DNA from: Chimonanthus salicifolius
Lineage: Eukaryota; Streptophyta; Magnoliopsida; Laurales; Calycanthaceae
Direction: 5' to 3'
NCBI GenBank assembly: GCA_013350335.1
Contig: CM023539.1
Span: 71,196,781 to 71,260,780, forward strand
DNA length: 64,000 nucleotides
The notes under the pieces were generated by a model that did not search any database, was not told where the DNA came from, and saw nothing but the letters and a program-made list of their open reading frames with translations. Position 1 is the first letter of the stretch; each line of letters opens with the position of its first letter. The position numbers were made by a program, and so were the translations under genes. This document shows, piece by piece, positions 22,259 to 34,856 of this stretch.

Positions 22259-22877
22259 CCTGCTTGGTTGACCCCTCCATAAATTTCTTAAACTTATTAA
22301 GCATGAACCCTCAAATTTCTCCAAAAATCTCTCAATTTTTTATAACCATCCTGTTGTCCTACTCCTGGGTTTCTTTAAATGGGTAAGAAAGAATTTCTCC
22401 GCCTCTCTTTTCTATCTCTTCTGCTCTGTTCTCTGTTTTCTTTACTCTTCTCTCATACATGGGTTCTCTATACAACTAACAACACATATGCGAGCCTTAC
22501 TAAGAATATGCACTGATTTAAATTTCCATACATTTAGTGGTTTAAATATGAACAAAGTCAGTTGTTTTTAGTGTTTGTGGCGTGCCAAAACAAATCAACC
22601 TCTGTTGACTGAATTAGAGTCATTAACACATGCCTTAGCATGTGCAGTAATAGGAATAAGTGACAAACTCTTTGTTTATGAAGGTCAGTTGAAGATTTTG
22701 TTTTAATTTATCATTGTGATGATTATCAATGACATAATATACATATATGTGTTGCTATAGATGATTAATTTTGAAATATTTCACATATGATGTATAATTT
22801 TATTTAAAAATTATAGACAATCAATCAAACACTTGCATTTACCTTTCACTCTCCGTGTATGCTTATATGTGGGATCA
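22259..22877. other. Contig A right end, no gene seen
   Basis: AT-rich sequence without recognised coding or repeat features up to the assembly gap. Unlike the two edges of the other contigs at gaps, this end is not satellite. Confidence 0.4.
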
Positions 22878-22977
22878 NNNNNNNNNNNNNNNNNNNNNNN
22901 NNNNNNNNNNNNNNNNNNNNNNNNNNNNNNNNNNNNNNNNNNNNNNNNNNNNNNNNNNNNNNNNNNNNNNNNNNNNN
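22878..22977. other. Assembly gap of exactly 100 N
   Basis: A fixed 100 N run marks a scaffold join of unknown true length. The right side resumes inside a satellite monomer. Confidence 0.99.
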
Positions 22978-24300
22978 TAAATGGAACATAGTTCAACGTC
23001 TTCATCACAACCTTCATCACCATAATCTATTTACCATCATCAACACACTATCATTATACATAAAAAAAAAAGACAGAAAAAGAAATACTTGAACGCAATC
23101 ACCAACCCCATATGGTGCGCAATCACCTCCGCCACTGGGCACAATAAATAAATAAGAAATAATCGAATCAAATTCTAATAAGTTGTACTACAATAATAAT
23201 ATAAAGACATTCAATACTCACATGTTACGTAATTAATAATGATCAAACATGCAATTGATCACGTGTTAGTCACTTCTTCTCATGTGTTAATGACTTTAAT
23301 GTAATCATCTATCTAACATCATAAGCACAGTAAATTATCATAATTAAAAAAAAGCAAACACATACAAATTAAAAAAAGGCATACCAATAATGACTGATGT
23401 CGATGACTTGTTGTAGTGCTTGAAAACATGTAATTCATTGCGTTTCCATCCCTTTGTCACAAATATATCGTACGCCCACTCCCCCCCCTAAACAAAAACA
23501 AGAAATCATCAAATCAATTTTATCAGAAAGTACTGTAACAAAATGTAAGGAATAAATATTGGCACGTTATATAATTCACATTGAGCAAATATTATATGTT
23601 AAGATCGCAAAAAAATTAAAATTTAGTCCAAAACCTCAATTCTTCTTAGCCCAACTCGGTTGACTCGAAAAAACTTAAGACATTGTAAAATTTAAGAAAA
23701 TCAATAAAACTCGGCAAAACTCGGTAAAAGTCGAAAAACCAACAAACTCAAATCAATTTATAACCAAGTGAAGATGAAGTTTTGAGATTTGAACTATTTT
23801 AATAATTACGATCTTTCATGCTACATCTTTCTCACTATGCTAAAAGTGAAACGTCCTAAGCCTTACCATCTTTAAAAACTATCATCATTTTAATCAGTTA
23901 CCATCAACACATTTCAAACCATAATCTATTACCCTCATCAAATTCACCAATCATTATCACCATAATAAAGAAATGAAAATGAAAAGGACGATGAAGAAAG
24001 GCATACCTGTAGTATGTCCATAATTTTTTCTAATGTTTGTAAGCTTTAAATGGATTATGTTTCAACGTCTTCATCACAACCTTTATCACCATAATCTATT
24101 TACCTTCATCAACACACTATCATTATACATAAAAAAAAAAAGATAAAGAAAAAGTCAGAAAAAGACCTACTTGCAATCACGAACCCCATAAGGTGCGCAA
24201 TCACCTCTGCCACTGGACATAATAAATAAAATAAGAATAATCGAATCAAATTCTAATAAGTTGTACAACAATAACAATATAAAGACATTTATTACCCACA
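22978..24300 (-). repeat. Satellite array 2, partial
   Basis: Slightly more than one monomer of the same satellite as at 2353-6645, same orientation, beginning at the gap. Monomer words (ATGGTGCGCAATCACC, ATTGATCACGTGTTAGTCAC) are kept, but small deletions grow more common to the right. Confidence 0.9.
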
Positions 24301-25090
24301 GGTTACGTGTCAGTGACTTATTCTTTTTGTTGTAGATGTGTCTCATTCCCCCCTCCCCTCATCTCCAAACAAAAACAAGAAATGGTCAAATGTAATTATA
24401 GTGAAAAGTACTGCAACAAAAGTGTAAAGATATTAAATATCCACACGTTACATACTTTATAATGATCTAACATTATTTGTTAAGATCGCAAACATTCTAA
24501 AATTTAGTCCAAAATCTCAATTTTACGCAACATAACTCAATTGACTAGAAAAAACTTGAGACATTGAAAAACTTAAGAGGATCAAATAAACACCGCAAAA
24601 CTCGGTAAAAAAAAAATAACAGATTCTATCAACGAACCCAATCAATTTATGAATTAGTGAAGCTCAAGTTTTGAAATTTTGAACTATTTAACTAATTACG
24701 ATCATTGATGTTACATCTTTTTATCACTAGTCTAAAAGCGAAACGTCCTAAACCTTATTATCCATCTTCAAAACCAATCATCGTTGTTTTCCACTGCCAT
24801 CAACACAATTCAAAACGTAATCTATTACCGTCATCACCATCATCTATTTCACATTCATTATAATAAATTAAAAAAATGCATACACATTCAAAAACTGAAA
24901 GAAGAGCATACCAATATTGATGTTGATGATTTGTTGTAGTGGTTGCAAACTTGTAATTGATCGTGTCAGTGACTTCTTCTCTTTCTTGAAGTTGTGTCGC
25001 ATATCCATCTTTATCACAATATCTCTCCTATACTACCCCCACCACCACTCTCTAAACAAAAACAAGAAATGATCAAATCAAATTCGAATA
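24301..25090 (-). repeat. Old diverged satellite monomer
   Basis: Similar to the satellite only in patches: GTTAAGATCGCAAA, AAAAGCGAAACGTCCTAA, CATACCAATATTGATGTTG. It is placed at the array edge, where old monomers escape homogenisation. Near 24915-25035 (minus strand) it carries ~35 bp that the modern monomer lacks. Confidence 0.8.
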
Positions 25091-25592
25091 GTGAATTCTA
25101 CTTCAAGACTGTTATCATCTCATGGTTTTCTAATAGAAGATAATGATTGTTGAACACCACTCTTACACTATGAGAAATCTTTATTGAGACATTCCATCCT
25201 ATCTTCTCCCAATCTAAACAAACCCATCATATATAGAGTTTAGGTCAAAGGATGAACAGTTTTATAGTAGTAGTGCTTCTATGTTCTCAAAATCGAATAA
25301 ACATTTCGTTCTTCCATCCTAGCTTCCCTTCCATCGGTTGATAGCTGCAGTTCTCAAATTCTTGTTCTTTATAAGAAATATTTCAAAGAAAGGATGCCTG
25401 TCTTTCTATAAAATGCTACAGAACTTGGACCCATCAAAGAATATGCAAGGAAAGAACAAAATATATGAAATCCCATCTAACATAGTTCTTAATGCTTGTA
25501 TTCATGTAACCAACCATCTAGATCTATATACTGATGTACACACATACATGATAGATGTAATTACTCAGATTTGGATAGATCAAAAGAAATCA
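25091..25592. other. 3' flank of kinase copy 2
   Basis: Spacer between satellite and the stop codon of copy 2, presumably including the 3' UTR of the ancestral gene (minus strand). No other feature recognised. In contig A this spacer is missing. Confidence 0.5.
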
Positions 25593-25967
25593 TCATCTTC
25601 CATCTCCAATGATGTCATGAAGTAGAGGTCCTGAAGCATTCACAGGTGAGCTCTCTGCATGAAGTAATGTGCTTGAATTTGATGACATGGTCACGTGGCT
25701 GTTTGTATATGTAGTAGCAGATGAGGTAGAAGTATCACTCATAAAGCTACTAACATCCCTAAAAGGAAGATCTGTTAGGTAACCTGGCTTTGATGTTACA
25801 GTGGACACTTCAATGTCACCTAACAGCATCGCTATCACCCGTGACATGGGAGGGCGAAGTGCTGTTGAGGCTTGAATGCATAAAAGGGCTACACGTATCA
25901 TGCGAAGAGCTTCTCCTTCATCAAACTTCGAGAGTGTTGGGTCAACTAATTCATATAGATGCCAAGC
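25593..25967 (-). pseudogene. Kinase C-lobe last exon, copy 2
   Basis: Open from AWHLYELVDPTLSKFDEGEA through RVALLCIQAS, LRPPMSRVIAMLLGDIEVST and a Ser/Thr-rich tail to the stop at 25593. Compared with the frame inferred from copy 1, 18 nt (NNPHLE) are missing, an in-frame deletion between two GAA words. This exon by itself looks intact. Confidence 0.88.
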
Positions 25968-27588
25968 CTAAGATTTCATAGGGAAATCAACAGCAGATTA
26001 CACATTGAAATATTAAAGTTTAAGAAACAATATAGTCATTAACCATAATTAAGGAAAAATTAATGTGTTGTATATGTTGAACTATTGAATATGTACAGTT
26101 CAATAAAACTGAATAAATTTGAAATATAGTTCAGGAAGGACAAACATCTTTTCTGTACAAATCCATTTCTAAAAATTAGCTAGCTATATTAGTAGTTATT
26201 GTTGTTGAAATGATATTCATAATATTTTATTTGATCTATGATTCTTAAATGAGTGCCAAAAATATGAAGTGTAAGTATTTCCAAAATGAAAATGCAGTAT
26301 CAAAGATAATAAATGCTTAGATCATACCTATGTGTAAGTGAAAATTTCCAACCTAGCTCAAAGCTCAAACGAGCACCATAAGCTCCAAGCTAAGTGGGAA
26401 GCATGCCATCTCTCCCCAACTCTTAATACCCTCCACCATCCCCCTCGACTTGGATTCATACTCAATTTGTTCCCATTCTAGATATACTTGTGAATTAACA
26501 AATTCTACACACGCTAACCTTTATGATAGCCTTTAAAACCATATTCAAGCTGTCTCTAGAAGGTCCTTATCCAAGAATAGAGCTTTTGATGAAACCATTT
26601 CTATGATCACGAAGTGAGCTCTGCATTTGTTGCACACATGCATGGGCTAGTTGCCTAGAATATATAGAAAAATGTATGTATACATGTATGGGGGTGTGGA
26701 GAATCTAGACCATAGTTGGAAAGATGGCCCATAGGGTTTAGAAGTCATCCACCTATGATTAATCAATCATCTATACCACCCTTTTCTGCTAAAGTTCAAT
26801 TTTGATATGGTTCAACATCCATCTACTGATCTTGATTGTTGAATTGAATAACACCAAAGAAATGTATTAAACAACTAATGTTGAAGCCCCAAAATCAAGG
26901 TTAATGATGACTTGATGGGACCCAATTTTGATAACTTCTAAGATCACATAATTCATGCCTAATCATCCCATCTAACATGTCAAAGAGTGGGTCCAGCACT
27001 GACATGTCATGTCAAAACCCAAGCTACAATGCTGAGATTGGTTTAATATCTCATGGGATGTCCACAAACAGAACAGCTCATATGTCTATACCCAATATGG
27101 GAAGTCATTTTCTGGTGCATGCATGCACAACAACACACACATACACACACAAATGTAACTCCGTCTCTTCCTGAATTGAATACCTACCCAAATTAGACAT
27201 CAGTCTAACTGATATCCACCATTGAATTATGTACCAAAAAATACTTACATGCAGATTGCAATATTGGTATGGTAGAAAATCATAACAGTATCAAATCCAA
27301 CATAATGTCTAAATTTTTGCCACTACAAGCAGGGATAATAAGCTTCCATTCTACCAAAATACTAAAAGCACTTTTAGTTTTGGTTACATACAATCTTACC
27401 CTAATTTTTAGTCAATTATTAACAGAGACTAGAATAATTTGGGCACTGCATCTTACTGAATCTGTAGGTATGTGTATTTGTTTTTAGTTTTGAATGATGA
27501 AGAATATATGTATATTTGAGAATTACAATTGCCAAACAAATTCAATTGGTATTAGTACTTTTTAACACAATTCTTTAATGAGACATAC

Positions 27589-27739
27589 CCATTCAAGGAG
27601 ATACATCTTCTCAAGATCCACACTCGTGCTCGAGTTTGGCCTTCCACTTAGAATCTCAAGAGCAACTACTCCAAATGCAAAAACATCAGCCTTTTCTGTC
27701 AAATGCCCATGCATTGCATATTCCGGTGCAAGATAGCCA
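27589..27739 (-). pseudogene. Kinase APE exon, copy 2 (intact)
   Basis: 151 bp encoding [20 protein letters not shown] and then [14 protein letters not shown]...LLEW, with the canonical APE that copy 1 has lost. Donor GTATGT. The frame is open. Confidence 0.88.
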
Positions 27740-28195
27740 CTTCAAGAAGTCCACAAGTGTGTGATAATCAGTGCAGATGAGTTAGCAGTGACGACAATGT
27801 ATATTTTAAGATGGATAAGTAACAATAAAGATAACATTAGAAAAAAAACACATTTGGAGACATTGAACACAGCCGAATTTATGAGAAAATGAGGTAAAGT
27901 TGTTTATGTGGTCTGGGATGTAGATGGAAGACTGAAAGGTTGCAAGTAGAAAGAACAAAGAGAAGAAGGAGGTCATTGGAATATGAGTAAAAGGGGTAAG
28001 AAGAATACTATAGATTTTGGGTAAGAGGAAATGGTAATTGATAGCAAAGAATAGGAGAGTACAAGTCAAAAGTAGGCTTCAGATAGTAAGAATTAGTGGC
28101 TATTATGATGCTGATACTGACTGGATGATCAGTGTAAACCTACATTACAAATAAAAAGTCATGATAAGTTGAAAACAAGGACCAGAAGTGCTTAC

Positions 28196-28432
28196 ACAGT
28201 CCCTGCAACACGTGACTTATGTGGGTCACTTTGTCATCACAAAGCTTAGCTAAACCAAAATCTGAAATCTTGGGTTCAAGATTTCAGATCAGCATCAAGC
28301 AGAATATTGCTGCCCTTCACATCTCTATGTATAATTCGAGCCTTGAGTCCTCATGAAGGTAAGCTAAACCTCTTGCTGTCCCCAAGCATATCTCAAAGCG
28401 AGTTTGCCAATCAAGATGCAAATTGTTCTTTC
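28196..28432 (-). pseudogene. Kinase HRD/DFG exon, copy 2 (frameshifted)
   Basis: Same exon as 9221-9452. Against copy 1 it has a 7 bp insertion near 28277 just before the DFG codons, a 1 bp loss near 28341 and a 1 bp loss near 28214 (AGTACACGTG became AGTCACGTG). The acceptor changed from TTGCAG to TTTTAG. The insertion makes an inverted repeat CTGAAATCTTG...CAAGATTTCAG. Confidence 0.85.
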
Positions 28433-29039
28433 CTAAAATGCAATGCTGCATTAGTACTGTTTTCTATATTGATACAAATAAGAAAGGAAAATAAGTAGGG
28501 TCATTTTCATCGCATGAAAAGATCTTGAGTTGATGCATTCCATGAGGTTCAGTTAAAAGAAAAATAACAAATTATTGTTTATACTGATGTTGGTACCCAT
28601 TAGTATTCCCTCCCTGTTGGATAATTCACTTCTCAACAAACTAATATGTTCAGATGGTGAGAATCAACATGAGATGGCTATTTAAAAATATCTCCTGTAT
28701 GGGATATTTGTTGCCTATTAGTATCAAGTGGCTTGCAAATGAATAGCTACCAAAATGTCATAGTGGAGAATCTAAAAGTTATCTCCATCCACGATAGATT
28801 CCACCATTGAAATGGTTTGGATCACCAAAAAATTGGTATCTTCCTCTGTCTCACACACACCCATACACTGAAGTTTGAGAAAAATGGTTCAATCAAGTTC
28901 ATAAACTTGATTTCAGAGTCATCTTTACTTTGTTCTTGGAAAGAATTCTTTATATGCTTCTATGTTTAGCTTATCAAAACAGAATGACACCAAAGAAAAA
29001 AAAAGTACTACATAAAAAGGAAATGGCATGGCTCTATAC

Positions 29040-29252
29040 CAAAAAGTGCCTGATCAAAGACTCTTGTTTTCCAGATATTCAAAACTAGGAGTCGTTTGTC
29101 TCCTTCAATGCAAAATCCATACAATTTCACAAGATTTCGTTGTTGAACAGCAGATATAGCAGAAATTTCAGCTATGAACTGGTCTTTTCCTTGATGAGAT
29201 GCTACCGAGAGTTGCTTCACACAGCTACTATCCGCCCATCTGTAAGTGTACC
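29040..29252 (-). pseudogene. Kinase N-lobe exon, copy 2 (frameshifted)
   Basis: Same exon as 10071-10281 but 213 bp. A 2 bp insertion (CACACAGC for CACAGC, near 29222) breaks the frame at the VAVK lysine. A 1 bp loss and a 1 bp gain near 29055-29080 garble YEYLENKS, after which DQALFG is in frame again. Confidence 0.85.
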
Positions 29253-29684
29253 CTGCAATATAAGACATATCCATGAAAAGGAAAATAACTAGCCTTATAA
29301 TAGGTGGCTTTCATGTGTATATGTACATGTGAACATACATTTATTGTAAGTGGAGTAAAATACTCTGGAATAAACAAGGCATCATATCCTTCGTCACCTA
29401 GCACCCCTTCATATCATTTTTACCCCTTCCATCCAAGTTTTTTAAAGGTCTACACCTCCTTTCTCGTCCCTTCTACTTGCGTGCTCTCAATTTTTCATCA
29501 AGGCTGTTTCTGGTCTCCTAATATATGCCCAAACCATATGAGGTGACTTCCCTCAATTTCTCATCTATTGGTGTGCTTCAATATTTCTTTATGTGTTCAT
29601 TGCTAATTCTATTTTCTAGCATAACTCTACTCATCCATTTTAGAATATGCTTTCTATTACTATTACCTTGCACACTTCTTTTTC

Positions 29685-30010
29685 CTTTTTTTTTTGAAAG
29701 GTAACTTCATTAATCACAAACACAATACAAGAAAAGGCAGGCAACAAAAGACCCACCACACGGAGAATTACCAAAACATACAAGCAAAAACCCGCCCCAA
29801 ATTACAAAAAATTATTGAATATTTCCGTAGTTAAAGTCAACCCCTAACCAGCCATATCATCTACAACAGAATTAGCACCGAGGAGCCCAAATAATCTTAA
29901 AATCACAAGTAGCAATAGAATGTCGAATCCTCTTGATTTTATCCAAAAAAATCCAATGGTACTGAGGCCCCGAACCCACCCCACCACAATCTTAGAATCA
30001 CCTTTGAAGC
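29685..30010 (-). mobile_element. LINE RNase H fragment, copy 2
   Basis: The counterpart of 10719-11040 with the same frameshift, plus further small indels (the codons before PRSAN are shortened). The T-run at 29686-29695 is the poly(A) end. Confidence 0.75.
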
Positions 30011-30684
30011 AGCCTGAGTAGGATTAGGTTGGGTAAGAACGGGTGACTCGGTCGATAGGATTTGATCGGGTTAGGTGAATGGAGTTAATGGGTATTTAAT
30101 GAGAAAAACTTGGGATTTAAATGGGCTAATTGGACATTAAATGGGCAAAAGGGGGTTAGATGCTACATGGGTGCATGAATAAGGTTGATGGCATCTAACG
30201 AATTGACGGGTGTAATGTATCACATGGTGGGGCAGATGGTGGTCAACAGGTATGTCTTGGGTAGTCAAAGGGTTGGTGAGATTATAATAAAGAAAACAAA
30301 GGGGAGGAAAAGGGTTAGGTTGAGTGGGAAGAGGGACGGTGGTCAAAGTTGGAAAGGGTGAGATGGAGAAACAAAAAAGGGAGATGGAACTGGCAACAGA
30401 ATCGGCCAAAGGTAGCAGGCATAGACGTGGGAGGGCGACAAGGAGGCTGAAGTGTGGACATTCAAAGGGTTGCGCATAGGTGGGGGAGGCGATGGTAGGA
30501 ACTGGGTGTGTAGGGTCTGGTTGTGGCTTGGCTGAGAAAGACGCATTGGTGAACAGGACGGCCAATTTTGTGTTGGGTTAGAGATGTAGGCGATGGAGGC
30601 AAGGTTGTTGGATCTGATTGGTTTTGGAGGAAGGGTTGTGGGCGGCAATGGAGAAGATCTGGGTGAATGGGAATGGTGGGTTGG

Positions 30685-30874
30685 TCGATTGGCAGGGCCG
30701 GCCCTGACTATAGGCGGCATAGGCCGCCGCCTAGGGCCCCCCAAAATAGGTCTAAAAAATAACCTGCAGTAACCCCCCTGATTTTAGGGCCTCCTGCAGT
30801 AGGGCCCCATCTTAACAGTTTTGCCTAGGGCCTCTGAGATTTTAGGGTATCTCAGGGTTGGCACTGTCGATTGG
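30685..30874. mobile_element. hAT-type MITE, copy 2
   Basis: The 174 bp element at 30693-30866 is flanked by a perfect 8 bp duplication TCGATTGG (30685-30692 and 30867-30874). Its ends CAGGGCCGGCCCTGA and (reverse-complemented) CAGTGCCAACCCTGA match at 12 of 15 positions. Both the end and the duplication are better preserved than in copy 1. Confidence 0.9.
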
Positions 30875-31199
30875 GTGGCTGGGGGTGACGATGGGAATGG
30901 AAGTGGGTCAAGTCAAACCATGAGTGAATGGAAATTAATGCATGGGTGTAAATAGAGATGGGTTCGTTTGGTGTTGGCATCAATGGTTGGAAGATGGTGT
31001 TGTAGCAGACACTTGGCTCGAATCTGGTGGTCGGTAGGCAATGGTTGTGATGGCAAATCTGAGGGAGATAACAACTTTTGGTGAAGGCGGGAAGATGGTG
31101 ACTCATGTTGGCAACGCCTATGTTTGGTTGCTCCAACATGGACGAAATCTGAGTAACACGGGATGGGGTCTTGCGAGATGTAGATCTGGGAACCCTAAA

Positions 31200-31393
31200 T
31201 GTAACGACCCATCCCGCTAACACAATATTGTTCGCTTTGGACCTACTCACGGACCAGCATGGCTTTGCTTTGGCGAGCAAACCCGTTGTTGCTCCCAAAA
31301 GGCCTTGTGCTAGAAGGAGGAAGGCTACTACTTATATACAGGGAATTTCCAATGCCACTAGCAATGTGGGACTTTTTGGGCCAGGGTATTACA
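31200..31393 (-). mobile_element. Solo LTR (TRIM family), uninterrupted
   Basis: 194 bp, flanked by the perfect target duplication CTAAA at 31195-31199 and 31394-31398. Minus orientation: starts TGTAATACCC, ends GGGTCGTTACA. This is the empty-site version of the nested locus at 12245-13167. Confidence 0.9.
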
Positions 31394-31398
31394 CTAAA

Positions 31399-33281
31399 CC
31401 CTGCACCGTGACCATCTCGTGAAGAATAAGACGAACGGGAATCCACTCGGAGAGGGAGAAGAGAAGAATAAAAAATTCCAATTTCAATTCATTCATCAAT
31501 AATCCCTAATACAATTCTAAATGGGGTATTTATAACCTAATCCTAAAATTAGCTAGTTATTAAAACCGAAAATAACAAGAAAATAAAAAGAAAAATACAT
31601 TAATCTTGTCGAACTAAAAAACTCAAGTCAACTGGGTTTTCAATCTTTTTCTTAACACGTTGCCAGCAGACATGCCATGCATGCCATATGTGTTTTCAGG
31701 TAAATAGAACTAAACCCACAAGAGGTGGAACTCTTATGCTTTTTACACCTCAAATTATGACATGCAAATACCAAATTTTGATTGGAGAGGTAACACAATG
31801 TTTGATTTTTGTGCTATTATGTATTTACATTAAAATTGATAACAATACAATCTACCATTTATGTTCAAAATTGAATGCAATTTTGGAGTACAATCAAGTG
31901 GTTATAGAGTAATCTACAAAATCCTTAAGCACCTGTTGTTGAACTATCAATTATGAAGTTATTAGCCACCACGTTCCTGCACAAATACATTACATAAAGT
32001 GCATAGTCAGGGCCACAGTGTTCAAACAAAGGAAACCAAGACGCAGCGAAAAAACAAGATTCACACAACACATGAGATTTATGTGGTTTAGCAATGGCAT
32101 ACATCCATAGTGAGATGGGAGCAATTTCACTATCTTTCAAAGATTTACAATACTCTCTTCTTCATGCCTATCTCAATAGAATGAATCACGTAACCCTAGA
32201 AATCACTCAAAGATATGATATATGTGTATGTATGCATCTGAACCCCATTAACAGGGGGCATTGGCCCCCTATGACCCTTGTCTCGAGGATAAGTACCCTT
32301 GAAATATATGATCTACAAGTGTGGATGGATATTTACATTATTTGAATTATTTTCTGGATTTTCGATAATGGTCATATTCGGGTCTAATACAATGTCCGGT
32401 CGACCTTAAAATTGGCTTCATTGGATGGTGTATTCAGTTATCCATCCAACAAGCCTAAATTAGTGCAATCCAACATGTAATAGAGGTTATAACCTATTTT
32501 ATGATAAGGTGTTCTAAAGTGATGAGTTAGTCCTACATGAATTATAAAGTGATGAGTTAGTCCTACATGAATTATGTTTGAAATCTATCATGTAGACAAC
32601 CTTATAAATGGTCACGAAAGCCACAATGCTAAAGGAATTAAGTTGGATTTGAATTTATACTTTTTTGTTAAATTGACTGTGGAGTTTTGAAAAGCTTTGG
32701 CCCAAACTCACATAGAAAGTATTCCAATGAGATGGTGTGGTAGGGTGGCTTTCTCTTTAGTTTTTCCTTCAAGGCTTGGATCGAAATTTTACAAGAGCAC
32801 ATAGCTAATTAAGAATAAATCATTATCCATCAATTACTACCAGTACTTCTTTAATTCATTTTCAGTTTATTTAAATTAGATGAGGAATTTCTTGAATATT
32901 TCATATTATTGAAGTTGAGTAGTCAAGAATTCATTGTTGGGCATGTTTGTTGTGAAAGCTCTTATTTCATGGATGTAAGTAAGGGAAAGGGAAGGATGTT
33001 TGTGGTTTATTTTTCTTTACTCTCTGCTTCTTTGTTTTTTCCTTTCTTTGGTGGTTCTGAGTATATATCTCTTATACTCAGATTCCGCTGTATACTTTCT
33101 GTATTTCCTTACTTTTCTTAATGATATTTAGTCAATGTTTCAAAAAAGATTAGATGGTTATCTTGCAATGTTTCATTTTGGCTTTGGTATAAATCTCTTT
33201 TATCTCTTTTCTACTTCTGACTTTTTCCCCATCAATAAAATCTTGTATTGTTTCAAACAAAAAAAGATAAGATAGTTATGC
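31399..33281. other. Intronic retroelement debris, copy 2
   Basis: Equivalent to 13173-15220. It keeps a small hairpin AGGGGGCATTGGCCCCCT at about 32254-32271 that copy 1 has lost. It lacks the ~177 bp at 14767-14925; the junction GGGAAGGATG at 32988-32997 shows short homology. The 30 bp tandem duplication is at 32517-32576. Confidence 0.45.
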
Positions 33282-33439
33282 ATTTTAATTAGGGATGCAA
33301 ATCAGGACGAGTAAAAAACCAGATCTGCCTAGATCCAAATTGAAATTACTAGGGTCATACCCAAATTAAAAGACACGGATCGGGTCAGTTCGGTGTGAAT
33401 CCAACCCAACCTAAGCCAAGTTGCATTCCCAATTTTAAT
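33282..33439. mobile_element. Second hAT-like MITE, copy 2
   Basis: The element at 33290-33431 has ends TAGGGATGCAA(A/C) and TTGCATTCCCA. It is flanked by the perfect duplication ATTTTAAT (33282-33289 and 33432-33439). Confidence 0.8.
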
Positions 33440-34611
33440 GTACATTCGGATGACCAGGAACTGCAAAACGTGGTAATAGGTCAAATTTTTCATCACAAAT
33501 TATTCCATTTCAATGTATGTTTGGTGAGCAAGAAATGGATAAAAGTGAATGTCGAAAAGTGGGATGACCATCTAGCCAAATGAAACACAAAGCACTTATA
33601 TCTAAGAAACATTAAAACATACTGATACAATAAGAGAAGTTAAGGTGAAAGGAGAAAAAAATAAAGTACAAAGTGACAGATGGTATAAAAGACTTGTATC
33701 AGAGCTACATAAACACCGACAGCTACAAAAACCAAACCCAAAGGAATGAGACCACACCCTTCCACAACTCACAACCCTCAACTACAAAACAGAGAATGTG
33801 ATACATATATACAATGCTCAAACAATTACAAAAAGTAAAGGAGCAATTTTGTTGCATCTTTTACGTACAATTGCAAACCTCGCTCTCCAACCCAAGAGGG
33901 AAATATTCTTGATAATTGGTTGTAAGATAAATCTCTACACCAATACAAATTAGCATAAGTTAAATACACACCATGAAACTAATGAAGGATTAAACTAATA
34001 AATGTAGCTATTAAACACGCTTTATGAATATATATCAAATTCTAGAATTGCTGATTTGAAAGAAATGGGTTGAATTGCTAAGGAGGAAAAGAACAGATAA
34101 AATGGATTTTTTTAAGAAGAATCTGGAAAATTAATGAAATTTTATGAGAAATAAAACAAATATATTTTTATCCACAAAATACAGAAATCCAGAAATTGTA
34201 TGCAAGGTTGAAATTGAATCTACCTGATGAGAATCAACATCAATTGAATATTTTTGGCAACACGATGATTATTCCTACCGTGAAATCAGGAATCACATTG
34301 GGTGAGTATTTTTTTTGGATCATTTTTCCACATGACATTTGTACGAAATAATGTCCTGATAATGTTAAAGTGATGGGAAACACATGTAAGACTACCAAAC
34401 TGCCACCAGTTCAGGTTTCTGAGTTTCAGCATATCAACAACCCAAAACACAATAGAAAGAACTACTATATGCTTAGTCAAAATAACTCACCAGTAGGCAT
34501 AAGCTAAGCCCATTAGAGGTTAAAACCATAATTAGAAAAAGTACAGTTTGTAAATAGAGTTAAAATAATAAAACTAAGAATGCAGTAGAAAATTATGTGA
34601 AATAAACTTAC

Positions 34612-34677
34612 ATTGTGGTCAGTGATGAACTTTTATTGGAAGGCAATGATCCAGAAAGACTATTATTTCCAAGAAAC
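34612..34677 (-). pseudogene. LRR exon FLGNNSLSGSLP, copy 2
   Basis: 66 bp, open frame, the family-typical SLSGSLP (copy 1 has SLFGSLP). Donor GTAAG. Confidence 0.85.
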
Positions 34678-34784
34678 CTGTTTATTGAAGCAAGGCAAAT
34701 AAAGTATACTCATAAAATACTTTTTTAAACATATTCGAAAAATTCTGGTAAAAAGGACTGAATAATTGCTACATATTTACTCAC

Positions 34785-34856
34785 AAGTAAACAAGTGAAT
34801 CCAAGTTGAAGAGAGAGTCTGGAATTCGGCCAGTTAAATTGTTGAAGCTCAAATCC
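34785..34856 (-). pseudogene. LRR exon DLSFNNLTG, copy 2
   Basis: 72 bp, encodes DLSFNNLTGRIPDSLFNLDS and then LVYL. Acceptor TTGCAG, donor GTGAGT. The frame is open. Confidence 0.85.
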
